Part shown: one piece after another, positions 1 through 10,866 of the stretch
How positions within the stretch are numbered: position 1 is the first letter of the stretch
How the letters are laid out: each line of letters begins with the position of its first letter
NCBI RefSeq assembly: GCF_013283835.1
Contig: NZ_CP054052.1
Coordinates: 434,001-498,000 of the forward strand
From: Poseidonibacter lekithochrous
GTDB taxonomy: Bacteria; Campylobacterota; Campylobacteria; Campylobacterales; Arcobacteraceae
Length of the DNA stretch: 64,000 nucleotides
Direction: 5' to 3'
The notes under the pieces: model-generated
Told to the model about the DNA's origin: nothing
The model's database searches: none
What the model saw: only the letters and a program-made list of their open reading frames with translations
Position numbers and translations under genes: made by a program

Positions 1-540
1 GAAGAAGTTAAAGTAAAAGTTATTCACGCTGCAGTTGGTGGAATTACTGAATCTGATTTAGTTCTTGCAAGTGCTTCTGAGGGTTGTATTATCCTTGGAT
101 TCAACGTAAGACCTACTGGTTCTGTTAAATCTAAAGCAAAAGCTGATGGAATTACTATTAATACTTATTCAATTATCTATGATTTAATTGATGATATTAA
201 AGCTACTTTATCTGGAATGATGAGTGGTGTAATTAGAGAAGAGAATACTGGTCAAGCTGAAGTTAGAGATACATTCGTTGTTCCTAAAGTTGGAACTGTT
301 GCTGGATGTTTAGTTACTGATGGTAAAGTAATCAGAGGTGGATTAGCAAGAATCATTAGAGATGGTGTTGTTACATACACTGGTAAAATTTCAAGTCTGA
401 AAAGATTTAAAGATGATGCTAAAGAAGTTGCTAATGGTTACGAGTGTGGTATTATGTTTGATAAATTCAACGATATTAAAGTTGGTGACTTCATTGAAAC
501 ATTCATTGAAATTGAAGAAAAAGTTTCAATTGACGACTAA
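1..540 (+). CDS. infB: Translation initiation factor IF-2, C-terminal part (partial)
   Basis: The reading frame is open from base 1, so only about the last 179 residues are present. The segment covers the end of domain 3 ([19 protein letters not shown], then a stretch running through NVRP) and the C-terminal beta-barrel that in IF-2 binds the fMet-tRNA acceptor end (around [17 protein letters not shown] and GYECGIMF). IF-2 is the GTPase that delivers initiator tRNA to the 30S subunit; the GTPase domain lies outside the window. rbfA follows after 2 bases, the usual infB-rbfA-rimP order. Identification is firm. Confidence 0.96.
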   Translation, partial: EEVKVKVIHAAVGGITESDLVLASASEGCIILGFNVRPTGSVKSKAKADGITINTYSIIYDLIDDIKATLSGMMSGVIREENTGQAEVRDTFVVPKVGTVAGCLVTDGKVIRGGLARIIRDGVVTYTGKISSLKRFKDDAKEVANGYECGIMFDKFNDIKVGDFIETFIEIEEKVSIDD

Positions 541-542
541 TC

Positions 543-902
543 ATGAAAAGCGTTAATTTACAAAGAACTGAATCATTATTAATGGAGCTAATTCCAGAAG
601 GTCTTTCATCACTTTCTGATCATAGAATTAGCTCTTTAGCTATTACAGGTGTAAACTGTAAAAATGGTAAATATGATGCAATTGTTTATTTCGATGGTTC
701 AGATTATGATCAAAAAGAAATAAGAGAAATAATTGCATTATTAAAAAAAGCAAATGGTAGAATTAAATCTTATATTTTAGCAAGTACAGGTTGGTACAAA
801 TGTCCAAACTTTACTTTTGTTAATGATACTACTTTAGAAGAATCAAGAAATATAGAAGCTCTATTTGCTCAAATCAGAAAAGATAAAAAAGAAGAAGAAT
901 GA
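543..902 (+). CDS. rbfA: Ribosome-binding factor A
   Basis: A protein of 119 residues, the usual size for this family of single KH-like domain proteins that bind the 30S subunit and assist late 16S rRNA maturation. The sequence fits from the N-terminal helix with [14 protein letters not shown] through the strand [17 protein letters not shown]. The assignment leans on position between infB and rimP, where rbfA sits in most bacteria. Its stop overlaps the start of the next gene (ATGA), suggesting translational coupling. Confidence 0.9.
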   Translation: MKSVNLQRTESLLMELIPEGLSSLSDHRISSLAITGVNCKNGKYDAIVYFDGSDYDQKEIREIIALLKKANGRIKSYILASTGWYKCPNFTFVNDTTLEESRNIEALFAQIRKDKKEEE

Positions 903-1327
903 GTTTAGAAGAATCAATCAAATTAGCTGTTGAAAGTTTAGATGCTCAACTTTATGATATCGTTACAACTAGAGAACATGATGATAACATTTATAGAGTT
1001 TTTGTTACTGCTAAAGGTGGTATTAACTTAGATAAATGTGCTGAAATCTCTAGAATGATTTCACCTATTTTAGATGTTGAAGAACCTATGGGTGGAAAAT
1101 ATAGACTTGAAGTAAGTTCTCCTGGAATTGAAAGAAAGTTAAGAACAAAAGATCACTTTATTGCTTCAGTTGGCGAAAAAGTAAGAGTAAAAGATATTGC
1201 GACAGAAGTTTACAAAGGTGAACTTTTAAGCGTAGACAATCAAAAGATTGTTGTAAAAACTGAACATGGTGAAGAAGAAATTGAACAAAGTTCAATTCTA
1301 TCTGCATCTACTTATTTTGAGTGGTAA
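899..1327 (+). CDS. rimP: Ribosome maturation factor RimP
   Basis: A protein of 142 residues with RimP landmarks: the N-terminal alpha/beta domain containing [20 protein letters not shown] and the signature [14 protein letters not shown] (about residues 67-80), followed by a C-terminal SH3-like barrel ([20 protein letters not shown]). RimP acts on the 30S head during assembly. The ATG overlaps the rbfA stop by 4 bases, so infB-rbfA-rimP form one unit. Order and motifs agree. Confidence 0.93.
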   Translation: MSLEESIKLAVESLDAQLYDIVTTREHDDNIYRVFVTAKGGINLDKCAEISRMISPILDVEEPMGGKYRLEVSSPGIERKLRTKDHFIASVGEKVRVKDIATEVYKGELLSVDNQKIVVKTEHGEEEIEQSSILSASTYFEW

Positions 1328-1342
1328 TAGATTTATCTATTA
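1325..1342 (+). terminator. Short hairpin at the rimP stop codon
   Basis: TAATAGAT-TT-ATCTATTA starts on the rimP stop codon and forms an 8-bp AT-rich stem with a 2-base loop. There is no clear T-run after it, so it is at best a weak terminator or a 3' end stabiliser. Confidence 0.3.
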
Positions 1343-1385
1343 ACCCTCAATACCTAATCTAACTAATTATTTAGCCTCTTTAATA

Positions 1386-1391
1386 TATACT
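1386..1391 (+). promoter_or_regulatory. Candidate -10 element for ribD
   Basis: TATACT lies 36 bases upstream of the ribD ATG in the 100-base gap after rimP, matching the sigma70 -10 consensus at five of six positions. No convincing -35 is seen, which is normal in Campylobacterota. It would make ribD independent of the infB unit. Confidence 0.35.
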
Positions 1392-1427
1392 ACAATCAAA
1401 ATTTAACTTACTAGAAAGAATTGTCTA

Positions 1428-2438
1428 ATGAAAATTAATAATGAATTTTTCATGAAATTAGCAATTAACGAAGCATGGAAATATCAATTTTTAACTTATC
1501 CTAATCCTGCTGTTGGTTGTGTAATTGTAAAAGGTGAAAGTGAAATACTTTCAATTGAAGCACACAAAGAAGCTGGTATGCCGCATGCTGAAGTAAATGC
1601 ACTGAAAGCTGCTTTTTTAAAATATCATCCAAATGATTTAATTAAAACAAAAAAAACTTCTCATGATATACATGAATATTTAATCAAGAATCATAATGGT
1701 TTTTTTAATGATTGTAAGGTATATGTAACACTTGAACCTTGTAATCATATAGGTAAAACTCCAGCTTGTGCTAACTTACTTAAAGAACTAAATCCTAAAA
1801 AAGTAATTATTGCACATGAAGATCCAAATAAAGAAGCTTCAGGGGGTCTAGAAACACTTTTGTCAGTTAATATTAATACTGAGATAGGTTGTATGAAAAA
1901 AGAAGCTTATGAGCTTTTATATCCATTTATCAAATGGAATAGCGGTACATTTATTTTTTATAAAATGGCACAAACTTTAAATGGCTCAGTAGATGGTGCA
2001 ATATCATCCAATGCAGCAAAAGCTTATGTACATGCATTAAGAGATAAGATAGATTTAATGCTAATAGGTGGTAATACTGTTAGAGTAGATAAACCAACAC
2101 TAGATGCAAGATATATAGCTGGACGAGCTCCTAATGTAATGATATACTCAAAAAATAAAATCTTTGATAATAGTATTCCTTTATTTAAAGTTCCTAATAG
2201 AAATGTAATTATTTCTAATGACTTATTTAAACTATTAGATTATAAATTTATTATGGTAGAAGGTACTTATAATTTAGTAGATATTTTAAAAGAAAAATTA
2301 GATTATGTTATTTTATTAATCAGTCCAAAAATTAGAAAAGGCGCTAATGCTTTAAATGATTTAGATATTGACTATGAAATAGTACATGAGAATTATATAG
2401 GTGAAGAAAAAATTCTTTATTTGAAAAGAAAAAACTAG
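1428..2438 (+). CDS. ribD: Bifunctional riboflavin biosynthesis deaminase/reductase RibD
   Basis: A protein of 336 residues, slightly short for RibD. The N-terminal half is a cytidine-deaminase-type zinc domain: His53-Ala-Glu55 (PHAE) and Cys105/Cys114 in EPCNHIGKTPAC. The region between them is longer than usual and lysine-rich. The C-terminal half is the pyrimidine reductase domain (KMAQTLNGSVDGAIS, then IGGNTVRVDKPTLDAR). The enzyme deaminates and then reduces the GTP-derived pyrimidine in riboflavin synthesis. It stands alone between rimP and the convergent efp, with a shared terminator. Confidence 0.92.
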   Translation: MKINNEFFMKLAINEAWKYQFLTYPNPAVGCVIVKGESEILSIEAHKEAGMPHAEVNALKAAFLKYHPNDLIKTKKTSHDIHEYLIKNHNGFFNDCKVYVTLEPCNHIGKTPACANLLKELNPKKVIIAHEDPNKEASGGLETLLSVNINTEIGCMKKEAYELLYPFIKWNSGTFIFYKMAQTLNGSVDGAISSNAAKAYVHALRDKIDLMLIGGNTVRVDKPTLDARYIAGRAPNVMIYSKNKIFDNSIPLFKVPNRNVIISNDLFKLLDYKFIMVEGTYNLVDILKEKLDYVILLISPKIRKGANALNDLDIDYEIVHENYIGEEKILYLKRKN

Positions 2439-2442
2439 GCAT

Positions 2443-2480
2443 AAAAAAAGGCTGATATCAATTGATATCAGCCTTTTTTA
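2443..2480. terminator. Bidirectional terminator between ribD and efp
   Basis: A perfect palindrome: GGCTGATATCAA at 2450-2461 meets TTGATATCAGCC at 2462-2473, with a run of A before and T after. It can end ribD (plus) and the pheS-to-efp operon (minus). Confidence 0.92.
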
Positions 2481-2497
2481 TTATAGAGAAAAGTTAA

Positions 2498-3058
2498 TTA
2501 CTTAACTTTTTCTACATATTCACCAGTTTTAGTATCACATTTAATAATGTCACCTTCAACTAAGTGGAATGGAATTTGTACAACAGCACCACATTCAAGA
2601 GTTGCAGGTTTTTTACCACCTTGCGAATCACCTTTGAAGTTTGGTGGAGTTTCAACAATTTTCATTTCAACAGTTGCTGGTGGCTCAACAGTAATTGCAT
2701 TACCGTTAAAGAACATCATATCAACATTCATACCATCGATGATCCATTTTTCAGCATCACCAACTTGATCATATGTTAAACCAATTTGTTCATATGTTGT
2801 AGTATCCATGAATTGTAACATTTCACCATCATCATATAAAAACTGCATAGTCTTTTGTTGTAAATCTGGAGTTTCAAACTTGTCACCTGCGTGAAAAGTT
2901 TTTTCAATAGTTTTTGCGTTTAAAAAGTTCTTGATTTTACATCTTACGAATGCAGCACCTTTACCAGGTTTAACATGTGCGTAATCTGTAATTTTATATG
3001 GAATACCATCTAATTCAATCTTAAGACCTTTTTTTAAATCACTCATTCCTAATGCCAT
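2498..3058 (-). CDS. efp: Elongation factor P
   Basis: A protein of 186 residues with the three OB/KOW-like domains of EF-P. The loop [11 protein letters not shown] carries Lys33, the position that is modified in many bacteria; no modification enzyme is encoded nearby. The C-terminal domain contains [21 protein letters not shown] relieves stalling at polyproline stretches. It is the last gene of the leftward operon, 9 bases after serA. A second in-frame Met at residue 5 could be the real start, but the first ATG has a good AAGGAG-type site (plus-strand TATCTCCTTA) just upstream. Confidence 0.96.
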   Translation of the reverse strand: MALGMSDLKKGLKIELDGIPYKITDYAHVKPGKGAAFVRCKIKNFLNAKTIEKTFHAGDKFETPDLQQKTMQFLYDDGEMLQFMDTTTYEQIGLTYDQVGDAEKWIIDGMNVDMMFFNGNAITVEPPATVEMKIVETPPNFKGDSQGGKKPATLECGAVVQIPFHLVEGDIIKCDTKTGEYVEKVK

Positions 3059-3067
3059 GGTATCTCC

Positions 3068-4651
3068 TTAAATTTCTGCGTAAGAAACAGATATTGCTGC
3101 TTCTAAGTTTTCAAGTTTTTTAATAGTATCAGTACAAACTTTTTCATCTACAAGAATAACAGCTAAAGCACCGTCTTTACCTCTTGATAATCTAAAGTCA
3201 GCGATGTTAATATTGTTGTCAGCTAAAATTGAACCAACCTCTCCAATAACACCTGGAACATCACTATTTCTCATTATGATCATTTTACCTTTTGGTTCAA
3301 TGTCTAATGGGAAGTTATTAATATCAACTATTCTTTGTACATCTTCATTAAATACTGTTCCACAAATTGTTTGAACACCATTAGAAGTTGTAATTTTAAT
3401 TGATACTTTATTTTGGTAACCGCTAGTTGCTGAGAATTCAGATGTAGTTAATTCTATACCTTTTTCTTCAGCTAAGAAGTTAGCATTTACATAGTTGATT
3501 TCATCACCAGAAGCTACTGCTAATGCACCTACTGTTGCAAATGTTTGTAATGAATCTAAATATTCAGAAATTTCACCTTCTGCAGATACATTAATTGATC
3601 TAATTTCACTCTTATCACTTTGAGCAACTAAGAATGCCATTTTTTGAGTTAACTCAATATATGGTTTAACAAATGATGGAATTTTACTTTCATCAATTGG
3701 TAAATTAAGAGCATTTGGGTATGCAATACCTCTTGCAGATTCAATAGCGTTTTCAGCAGCTTGAATAGCAATTTGTTTTTGTGATTCTTTAGTATTTGCA
3801 CCTAAATGGGCAGTTACAGTCACATTTGGTAAATCTAATAATGGATGATCTATTGCAGGTTCTTTAATAAATACATCAATACCAGCCATTGCAATTTTTC
3901 CAGTTTTAAGATTGTTTACTAATGCATCTTCATTATATAAACCACCTCTAGCACAGTTAATTAAAACTACACCATCTTTCATTTTTGCAATTTCTTCTTC
4001 ACCAATCATATTAAGTGTTTCTTGATTTTTTGGTGTATGAATTGTAATAATATCACAGTTAAGGATATCATCAAAATTATTTGTATAATTAATACCTAAA
4101 TCAGTTGCTTTAGTAGAAGGAATGTATGGGTCGTATGTTACTACGTCCATTTCAAATGATTTAGCTCTTAATGCAACTCTATGTCCGATATTACCGAAAC
4201 CAATTACACCAAGTTTTTTTCCATATAATTCATTACCATACCAGTCTTCTCTTTTCCAGATTCGATCTTGTTTTAATTGGTTATGTGCATATGGAAATTT
4301 TCTCATACAAGATAACATATGTGCCATAGTTAATTCTACTGCTGCAATAGTATTCGCTGTAGGAACGTTCATAGCAATGATTCCTCTTTTGCTACAACCT
4401 TCCATATCAACGTTATCGTATCCAACACCAGCTCTAATAATAGCTTTTAAGTTCTCTGCAGCATTTAAGAATTTTTCATCAACATCAGTTGAAGATCTCG
4501 TAATTGCTACATCAGCATCTTTAATTACATTTAAAAGTTCAGTTTTATCAATATCTGCTGCATATACATAATTAATATCTTCAGTATTCTGTAAGATATT
4601 TAATCCATCTTCATGTATATGGTCACAAACTACGATTGTGTGTTTACTCAT
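3068..4651 (-). CDS. serA: D-3-phosphoglycerate dehydrogenase
   Basis: A protein of 527 residues, the long SerA form. The catalytic and NAD domains show RAGVGYDNVD, the dinucleotide loop GFGNIGHRVA (about residues 150-160), INCARGGLYNEDAL and the catalytic-His region HLGANTKES. An intervening domain follows, then a C-terminal ACT domain (VPGVIGEVGSILADNNINI) that normally senses serine. It oxidises 3-phosphoglycerate as the first step of serine synthesis. It lies between rpsA and efp, a neighbourhood also known in Campylobacter. Confidence 0.95.
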   Translation of the reverse strand: MSKHTIVVCDHIHEDGLNILQNTEDINYVYAADIDKTELLNVIKDADVAITRSSTDVDEKFLNAAENLKAIIRAGVGYDNVDMEGCSKRGIIAMNVPTANTIAAVELTMAHMLSCMRKFPYAHNQLKQDRIWKREDWYGNELYGKKLGVIGFGNIGHRVALRAKSFEMDVVTYDPYIPSTKATDLGINYTNNFDDILNCDIITIHTPKNQETLNMIGEEEIAKMKDGVVLINCARGGLYNEDALVNNLKTGKIAMAGIDVFIKEPAIDHPLLDLPNVTVTAHLGANTKESQKQIAIQAAENAIESARGIAYPNALNLPIDESKIPSFVKPYIELTQKMAFLVAQSDKSEIRSINVSAEGEISEYLDSLQTFATVGALAVASGDEINYVNANFLAEEKGIELTTSEFSATSGYQNKVSIKITTSNGVQTICGTVFNEDVQRIVDINNFPLDIEPKGKMIIMRNSDVPGVIGEVGSILADNNINIADFRLSRGKDGALAVILVDEKVCTDTIKKLENLEAAISVSYAEI

Positions 4652-4664
4652 TTTAAATTAATCC

Positions 4665-6320
4665 CTAGTTTTTAATTTGATCTTTTAATAAATCACCTAA
4701 AGTCATAGCAGAATCATCATTAACAGCTTTTAGAACTTCTCTTTCTTGTTGTTGCTCTAATCTTTTAACTGATAATCTAACTCTATTTCTTTTAGTATCA
4801 ATATTTACTACTACAGCTTCAATTTCATCACCATTTTTAACTTCTTCATCTTCTAATGGTCCAAAATCTTCGTTTCTGATTAATCCGTCTAAGTTATCTT
4901 CTAATTTAATGAAGATACCGAAGTCTTTAGAATCTTTAACTGCACCTTTAACGATATCACCAATTTTGTGAGCGTCTTGGAATTTTTTTGCAGGAGAATC
5001 AGCAATTTCTTTAATTGATAATGAAATATTTTCTTTTTCTCTGTCAATTTTAATGATTTTAACTTCTACTTCGTCACCTTTTTTGAAAAGTGTTTTACAC
5101 TTAGCATTAGATTCCCAAGAAGCTTCTTCATTATGTAATAAACCATCAACTTCACCAACAGTTACAAATGCACCGAAGTCAGTTAAAGTAGCAATATTAC
5201 CAGTAATTACATCACCAACTTTGTGGTCTTTTGTAAATTTAGAGAAAGGTTTTTCTTGTAAGTTTTTAAGAGATACTCTTAATCTTTTTTTATCTACGTC
5301 TAATTCGATAACTTCAACGTTAACTTCTTCACCTAAAGTTAATAATTCTTTTGGGTTTTTAACGTTTTTATTCCATGAAATTTCAGAGATATGTAATAAA
5401 CCTTCAATATCATTTCCTAAGTCAACAAATGCACCGTAAGATTCAAAGTTAGAAACAGTAACAGTAATTGTATCACCAACTTCTAATTCATCTTTAATCT
5501 CTTCCCATGGATTAGCTAAAGCTGCTTTAATTGATAATGATAAGTGTTGTTTTGTTTTATCGTAAGATAATACAACAACAGTAACTTCGTCACCTTCGTT
5601 ATAGTAGTTAGCAGGATTTACAGGACCTTTGTAAGAGATTTCATTGTAGTTTACTAAACCATCAATTCCACCTAAATCAACAAACATTCCGTAAGAAGTG
5701 ATTTTTTTAATGATACCGTTTACTGGTTCATTTTGTTCTAAGATTTCAGCAACTTTATTATCTTTTAAAGCTTTTGATTCTTCAATAAGTTTTTTTCTAG
5801 ATACAATGATAGAGTTTTGCGCAGCATTAACTTTTAATACTTTTGCTTTAACTTTTTTACCAACTGCACCGTGAGCTTTTAAGTAAGATTGAGCCATAGG
5901 CATGAAATATTCACAACCTTCTTCATCTTCAATAATGAATCCGCCTCTTTGTTTAACAGAAACAATCTTACCTTCAATAGTTACTTCTTCAACATCTTCA
6001 CCATGTTTTTCAACAAATGCGTCGAATTTCTCTTTTTGTAATACTTTTTTATGAGAAATATTCGGTCTTTCACCTCTATTACCCATTAACATTACTTTAA
6101 GAGTTTCAGAAGCTTTATACTGAACTTCTCCATTAATTGTAATTTCAGAAATATTAATCTGACCTTCAATTTTTTGACCAACGTCAACTAAAACTCTGTC
6201 TCCAGAGATTTCAACAATAACACCATCTACAACCGAGTTGTTCTCAGCATTCTCGAAAGACTCATTAAGCATTTGCTCAAAATCAAAGTCTTCACCTAAA
6301 TCAATATCTTCGATACCCAT
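4665..6320 (-). CDS. rpsA: 30S ribosomal protein S1
   Basis: A protein of 551 residues built of six S1 RNA-binding repeats, beginning at about residues 30, 112, 200, 284, 370 and 455. The repeats share the G-x-FV-x-G/L-x-GLLH pattern, for example SYGMFVDLGGIDGLV and SYGAFVDLGNDIEGLLHISE. S1 helps the 30S subunit bind mRNA. It has its own likely promoter in the 65-base gap after ispH as well as read-through from the operon. Confidence 0.95.
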   Translation of the reverse strand: MGIEDIDLGEDFDFEQMLNESFENAENNSVVDGVIVEISGDRVLVDVGQKIEGQINISEITINGEVQYKASETLKVMLMGNRGERPNISHKKVLQKEKFDAFVEKHGEDVEEVTIEGKIVSVKQRGGFIIEDEEGCEYFMPMAQSYLKAHGAVGKKVKAKVLKVNAAQNSIIVSRKKLIEESKALKDNKVAEILEQNEPVNGIIKKITSYGMFVDLGGIDGLVNYNEISYKGPVNPANYYNEGDEVTVVVLSYDKTKQHLSLSIKAALANPWEEIKDELEVGDTITVTVSNFESYGAFVDLGNDIEGLLHISEISWNKNVKNPKELLTLGEEVNVEVIELDVDKKRLRVSLKNLQEKPFSKFTKDHKVGDVITGNIATLTDFGAFVTVGEVDGLLHNEEASWESNAKCKTLFKKGDEVEVKIIKIDREKENISLSIKEIADSPAKKFQDAHKIGDIVKGAVKDSKDFGIFIKLEDNLDGLIRNEDFGPLEDEEVKNGDEIEAVVVNIDTKRNRVRLSVKRLEQQQEREVLKAVNDDSAMTLGDLLKDQIKN

Positions 6321-6358
6321 TTTATTCCTTCATATGTACACGTTTTTTAAATGGGACG

Positions 6359-6364
6359 ATTATA
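6359..6364 (-). promoter_or_regulatory. Candidate -10 element for rpsA
   Basis: The minus strand reads TATAAT here, 39 bases upstream of the rpsA ATG, inside the only sizeable gap of this operon. It suggests a separate promoter for the abundant S1 protein. Confidence 0.55.
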
Positions 6365-6385
6365 CATAAATAAGGCTTAAAGTGT

Positions 6386-7222
6386 CTAGTCGATACTTTC
6401 TATTTTATTTACTACTGCTTGGATAATCCAATCTGGAGTACTAGCACCTGCTGTTATTCCACACAGGTTTTTGTTTTTGAACCATGAATCATTGATCTCA
6501 CTGTCATTTTCAATTAAATATGAATCTTCACAATTTTCTTTGCAAATTGAATGTAATTGTTTTGTATTAGAAGAGTTTTTCCCTCCAATTACTACCATTA
6601 CGTCTACTTCTTCTGAAATATCTCTTGCTGCATCTTGATTTTCAAATGTAGCATCACAAATAGTATTAAATACTCTTACTTCTTTATTTTTAAGTATTAA
6701 AGTATTAACAATTTCTAAATATTTTTCTTTCTTTTTTGTAGTTTGTGCAACAGTTGCAATTTTATTATGTTTAAATTTTAATTTATCTAATTCTTCAGTT
6801 TCTATAATTACATGAACATCATCTTGATCTTCACCATAGGATTTAACACCTTTTACTTCAGGATGTGTTGAATCACCAAAAATTAGAATAGAGTAACCTT
6901 CTGCTGACATTTTCTTAACAATTTGTTGAGGAGTTGTAACAAATGGACATGTGGCATTAATTACTTTTGCATTTTGAGATTTTAAATCTTTTAAATCATC
7001 TTTTGGAATACCATGTGTTCTAATGATTACTGTATCATCATCACTTACATCTTTTAGGTTTTGATATAAACCAACATTAAAATCTTTTTTTAATCTATTA
7101 ATTTCATCTTGGTTATGAATTAAAGGACCCATTGTTGAAGAATTTTCATAAGACTCCGCAATTTTAATAGCTCTTTTTACACCAAAACAAAATCCATAAT
7201 TTGAAGCTAATTTAACTTTCAT
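6386..7222 (-). CDS. ispH: 4-hydroxy-3-methylbut-2-enyl diphosphate reductase
   Basis: A protein of 278 residues, normal for IspH. The three iron-sulfur ligands are visible as Cys12 (NYGFCFGVKRAI), Cys92 (NATCPFVTTPQ) and Cys189 (NTICDATFENQ); the conserved His regions THG and STHPEVKG are also present. It makes IPP and DMAPP in the last step of the MEP isoprenoid pathway using a 4Fe-4S cluster. The gene sits between aroA and rpsA in the same orientation. Confidence 0.96.
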   Translation of the reverse strand: MKVKLASNYGFCFGVKRAIKIAESYENSSTMGPLIHNQDEINRLKKDFNVGLYQNLKDVSDDDTVIIRTHGIPKDDLKDLKSQNAKVINATCPFVTTPQQIVKKMSAEGYSILIFGDSTHPEVKGVKSYGEDQDDVHVIIETEELDKLKFKHNKIATVAQTTKKKEKYLEIVNTLILKNKEVRVFNTICDATFENQDAARDISEEVDVMVVIGGKNSSNTKQLHSICKENCEDSYLIENDSEINDSWFKNKNLCGITAGASTPDWIIQAVVNKIESID

Positions 7223-7243
7223 TCTATTTCCTTAAAATTATTC

Positions 7244-8521
7244 CTAGTATAAAGAGTCAAGAATTGTTTTGAAATTTGGAAATGATGTATCAATACATTC
7301 CGTATCGTTAATATCCATATCACATAAAGTTCCAGCAATTGCAAAACTCATTGCAATTCTGTGATCTCCATGGGAATCAATTGAGGCTTTTTTTATTGTT
7401 CCTCCTGTAATTTCATATCCGTCTTCAAATTCAGTGTATTCAACACCACATTTTTCTAAGTTAGAAACTACAGATTTGATTCTATCTGATTCTTTTACTC
7501 TTAACTCTTTTGCATTTTTAACTAATGATTTTCCATTTGCAATTGACATAGCAATTGATAGTGCTGGAAGTTCGTCAATTAACCAAGAGATATTATCTTC
7601 AACTACAACACCATTTAATTCTTTGTGTTTAATTTCAATATCTCCAATAGGTTCATAAATATTCTCTTTTTCAACAAAATTAACTTCAGCTCCCATTCTT
7701 TTTAATACTTGGTAAGCTTCAATTCTTGTTGGGTTTAAAGTCACATTTTTAATAAGTACTCTTGAATTTGGAGTAACAGCTGCTGCTACTGCAAAGAAAA
7801 ATCCAGATGATGGATCTGTAGGTACTGTCATTTCTAATGGTTTTAAATGTCCTGTTAAAGGATGAATATTTATAAACCCTTCATTATCATTTTCTAATGT
7901 AACTCCCATACCTTTTAACATTCTCTCAGTATGGTCACGTGTAAGTTCATTTTCTTTATATCTAGAGATTCCATTTGCTCTAAGAGCTGCTAGAATCATT
8001 GCAGATTTTACTTGTGCTGAATCTACTGGTGAATGGTATGTAAATGGTTTTAATTCTTTTACACCTCTAATAAATAAAGGAGCTTTGTTTCCATTCTCTC
8101 TTCCATCAATATTTGCACCAATTGATCTTAAAGGATCAGCGACCCTTTTCATAGGTCTAGCTCTTAAGTATTTATCACCACTTAATGTAAATGCACCATC
8201 TACAGAAGCTAATAAACCACAAAATAGTCTCATTGCAGTACCAGAGTTACCACAATCAAGAACATTACTTGGTTCATTTAATTTCTGTGTTGGTGTAATC
8301 TCAACTGTTGATCCATCTCTTTTAATTGTTGCACCTAATTGTTCAACAATACTTAGAGTATTTAAAGTATCTTCAGCTGTTAAATAGTTCTTAATATAAG
8401 ATGTTTCATTGGAAAAAAGTGAAAACATTGCACATCTGTGAGATATTGATTTATCACTAGCAATTGAATCGATTTCTATGTCAAATGGCTTAACTAACTT
8501 TTTAATATTAAATTTGTTCAC
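7244..8521 (-). CDS. aroA: 3-phosphoshikimate 1-carboxyvinyltransferase (EPSP synthase)
   Basis: A protein of 425 residues with EPSP synthase hallmarks: [12 protein letters not shown] near the N-terminus, the [12 protein letters not shown] loop, RARPMKR, and the C-terminal [12 protein letters not shown]. It adds the enolpyruvyl group to shikimate-3-phosphate in chorismate synthesis. The start is GTG, supported by AAGGA upstream on the minus strand. It follows pheT after 17 bases. Confidence 0.95.
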   Translation of the reverse strand: MNKFNIKKLVKPFDIEIDSIASDKSISHRCAMFSLFSNETSYIKNYLTAEDTLNTLSIVEQLGATIKRDGSTVEITPTQKLNEPSNVLDCGNSGTAMRLFCGLLASVDGAFTLSGDKYLRARPMKRVADPLRSIGANIDGRENGNKAPLFIRGVKELKPFTYHSPVDSAQVKSAMILAALRANGISRYKENELTRDHTERMLKGMGVTLENDNEGFINIHPLTGHLKPLEMTVPTDPSSGFFFAVAAAVTPNSRVLIKNVTLNPTRIEAYQVLKRMGAEVNFVEKENIYEPIGDIEIKHKELNGVVVEDNISWLIDELPALSIAMSIANGKSLVKNAKELRVKESDRIKSVVSNLEKCGVEYTEFEDGYEITGGTIKKASIDSHGDHRIAMSFAIAGTLCDMDINDTECIDTSFPNFKTILDSLY

Positions 8522-8538
8522 TTTTTTCCTTTTTTTTC

Positions 8539-10866
8539 TTATCTTAATTTAATAGATAATTTTTCATCTAATGCATTTAGAATATTATCCATTGATTTAG
8601 TTATATCTTCTTCTTCTAAAGTTTTATCATCATTTTGTAAAACAAATCTGATTGTTAAACTTTCATTTTCACCTAACTTTTCATCTGTATAAATATCAAT
8701 TAAGTTAAATTGTTTGATATTATTATCATTAATTGATCTAATTACATCTTTAATTTCTTTGTATTCTAATGCTTTTGGAGCAATGATACTTAAATCTTTT
8801 TTAGATGCTTGGAATTTTGAATATGAATTAACTTTTATTAAATCATTTGCAATTGCTTCAAAATCAATTTCTGCTACAAATGTATCTGATAAATCATAAT
8901 CTTCACAAACAGCTGGATGTAATTTGGCAATGTATCCAATATTTTTTCCATCTACAATTACATTTGCATTTTGGAAAGGGTGAATAAATGAATTTGTAAT
9001 TTCATTTTCCTTCATTGCTTCTAAATCAAATTTACCAACAGTATTTAAAACTTTTTTTGCAAACGTGAAGAAATCAATATTTGCTGGTTTACCAGAATTT
9101 ACTACATCTTCTTGTTCAACCGCACCAGTTTGAATAAATGAAATCTTTTTAGATTCAGCTCTATTTGCATCAAATATAGTACCAATTTCAAAGAATGAAG
9201 AAGATCTTGTACCTGTTTTAAAGTTGTTAGAACAAGCTTCTACTAGATTTAATAAAATAGTAGTTCTAAATGTATTTAACTCTTTAACAATTGGATTTAA
9301 TAAGTCTAACTCTTCTTTTACAACTGGGAAGTTGTATTTCTCTAAACCTTCTCTTGATCCAAATACATAAGTTAATGTTTCAAAGAATCCATTTTCAATT
9401 GCTTTAAATCTTAATTTATTTTTTTTAATAAAATCATTTGATGTTTTATTAATTCTGTTTACTTCATCAATTGCTAAAGGTTTTGCAACAATATTATCAA
9501 TACCAATAATTCTTACAATCTCTTCAGTAACATCTGCAATATTTTTAATATCATGTCTAAATAATGGAATTTTTACTGATAGAATATCATTCCCACCATC
9601 TTTAACTTCAAATCCTAAAGATGATAAAATTCTTTCAATTTCTAATTTTGGAACTTCTTGCCCAATAATAGAATTAACTTTATGAACATTTACATCTAAG
9701 ATAGATTTTTCTTTATCATCTACAAAAGTTTCAGCACCTTTATAAATTAATGCTCCAAATTTTGAAACTAATGTTGTAAAGTAATCAATTCCACTTTTAA
9801 TATGTGGTTCTGATCCTCTAGAAGATCTATAATATACATCTCCTGTTTCAATTTTTGTTTCAAATACTTGTCTAGCAATTAATTCAGGATTAATGTATGA
9901 AGCTTCAACAATAAAGTTTAAATCTTCAGCATTAATTTTTTTATGATCAATACAGATTTTACTTAATTGTTCTTTCCCATATACATTATCAAAACCATTT
10001 TCATCTTTTCTAATGTGAATAACACTTAAGTCATTTGTGCAATCAGCTTTATCTTTTGCATAAGCATTTAAGATAACACCATTACAATGAGTAGCATAAG
10101 ATAATGCATTTTGAATATCATTTGCTTCTTCATATTTACCAATAGCACCAACTCTTAATTGTTGAATAACTGGAAGTTTAAACTCTGAGAAATCTACTGC
10201 TTTATAAATTAAAGATGAATCAATATTACTTTCACATTCAACTTCTAAAACTTGCCCAATACCAATTTCATTGTAATTAACATTCTTTTCAAACTCAACT
10301 AACGGTAAGTTATAAAATGCAGATAATTCTCTAGCAACACCATTGATACTTAAACAATCACCTTTATTAGCAGTTAATTCAATTTCAATAATATCATCAT
10401 TGATTAATCTATATTCATTTAATTCTTTTCCAAGAATTAATTCTCCAATAGAATCATCAAGTTCTAAAATTCCATCATTAAGTTTTGGTAATCCAAGTTC
10501 AGTAGATGAACAAATCATCCCGTTTGAAGGAGCACCTCTTAATTTAGCTTTTTTGATTTTAAAATCACCACCTAAGTTACAACCTACAGTTGCAACTGGT
10601 ACATATTGTCCTGCATCTACATTTTTTGCACCACATACAATTTGTACAGTTTCACTTCCAATATCAACTTGACAAATATTTAATTTATCAGCATCAGGAT
10701 GTTTCTCTTTTTCTAAAACTTTACCTACTACTACTTTTGGAGCAACTAAAACTTTATCAACACTATCAACTTCTAAACCAATAGAGTTAAGTGTTTTACA
10801 AATATCATCAGTTGATATTTTTGAAATATCTAAAAATTCTTGTAACCAGCTTCTTGTAATAATCAT
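8539..10866 (-). CDS. pheT: Phenylalanyl-tRNA synthetase beta subunit
   Basis: A protein of 775 residues. In order it has an N-terminal helical segment (WLQEFLDIS), the tRNA-binding OB-fold domain ([20 protein letters not shown], about residues 50-75), the B3/B4 editing region, the B5 domain, the catalytic-like core, and the C-terminal ferredoxin-fold anticodon-binding domain ([16 protein letters not shown] onward). It pairs with PheS in an alpha2beta2 enzyme. Its ATG overlaps the pheS TGA (ATGA), consistent with coupled synthesis of the two subunits. Confidence 0.95.
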   Translation of the reverse strand: MIITRSWLQEFLDISKISTDDICKTLNSIGLEVDSVDKVLVAPKVVVGKVLEKEKHPDADKLNICQVDIGSETVQIVCGAKNVDAGQYVPVATVGCNLGGDFKIKKAKLRGAPSNGMICSSTELGLPKLNDGILELDDSIGELILGKELNEYRLINDDIIEIELTANKGDCLSINGVARELSAFYNLPLVEFEKNVNYNEIGIGQVLEVECESNIDSSLIYKAVDFSEFKLPVIQQLRVGAIGKYEEANDIQNALSYATHCNGVILNAYAKDKADCTNDLSVIHIRKDENGFDNVYGKEQLSKICIDHKKINAEDLNFIVEASYINPELIARQVFETKIETGDVYYRSSRGSEPHIKSGIDYFTTLVSKFGALIYKGAETFVDDKEKSILDVNVHKVNSIIGQEVPKLEIERILSSLGFEVKDGGNDILSVKIPLFRHDIKNIADVTEEIVRIIGIDNIVAKPLAIDEVNRINKTSNDFIKKNKLRFKAIENGFFETLTYVFGSREGLEKYNFPVVKEELDLLNPIVKELNTFRTTILLNLVEACSNNFKTGTRSSSFFEIGTIFDANRAESKKISFIQTGAVEQEDVVNSGKPANIDFFTFAKKVLNTVGKFDLEAMKENEITNSFIHPFQNANVIVDGKNIGYIAKLHPAVCEDYDLSDTFVAEIDFEAIANDLIKVNSYSKFQASKKDLSIIAPKALEYKEIKDVIRSINDNNIKQFNLIDIYTDEKLGENESLTIRFVLQNDDKTLEEEDITKSMDNILNALDEKLSIKLR

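Noticed and set aside
2547-2779. Open frames on the plus strand opposite efp
   Set aside because: They are antisense to a clearly conserved gene, lack ribosome sites and show no protein family features.
4122-4571. 149-codon open frame antisense to serA
   Set aside because: It lies wholly inside serA on the other strand and reads as low-complexity Ser/Ile/Phe sequence typical of an AT-rich antisense shadow.
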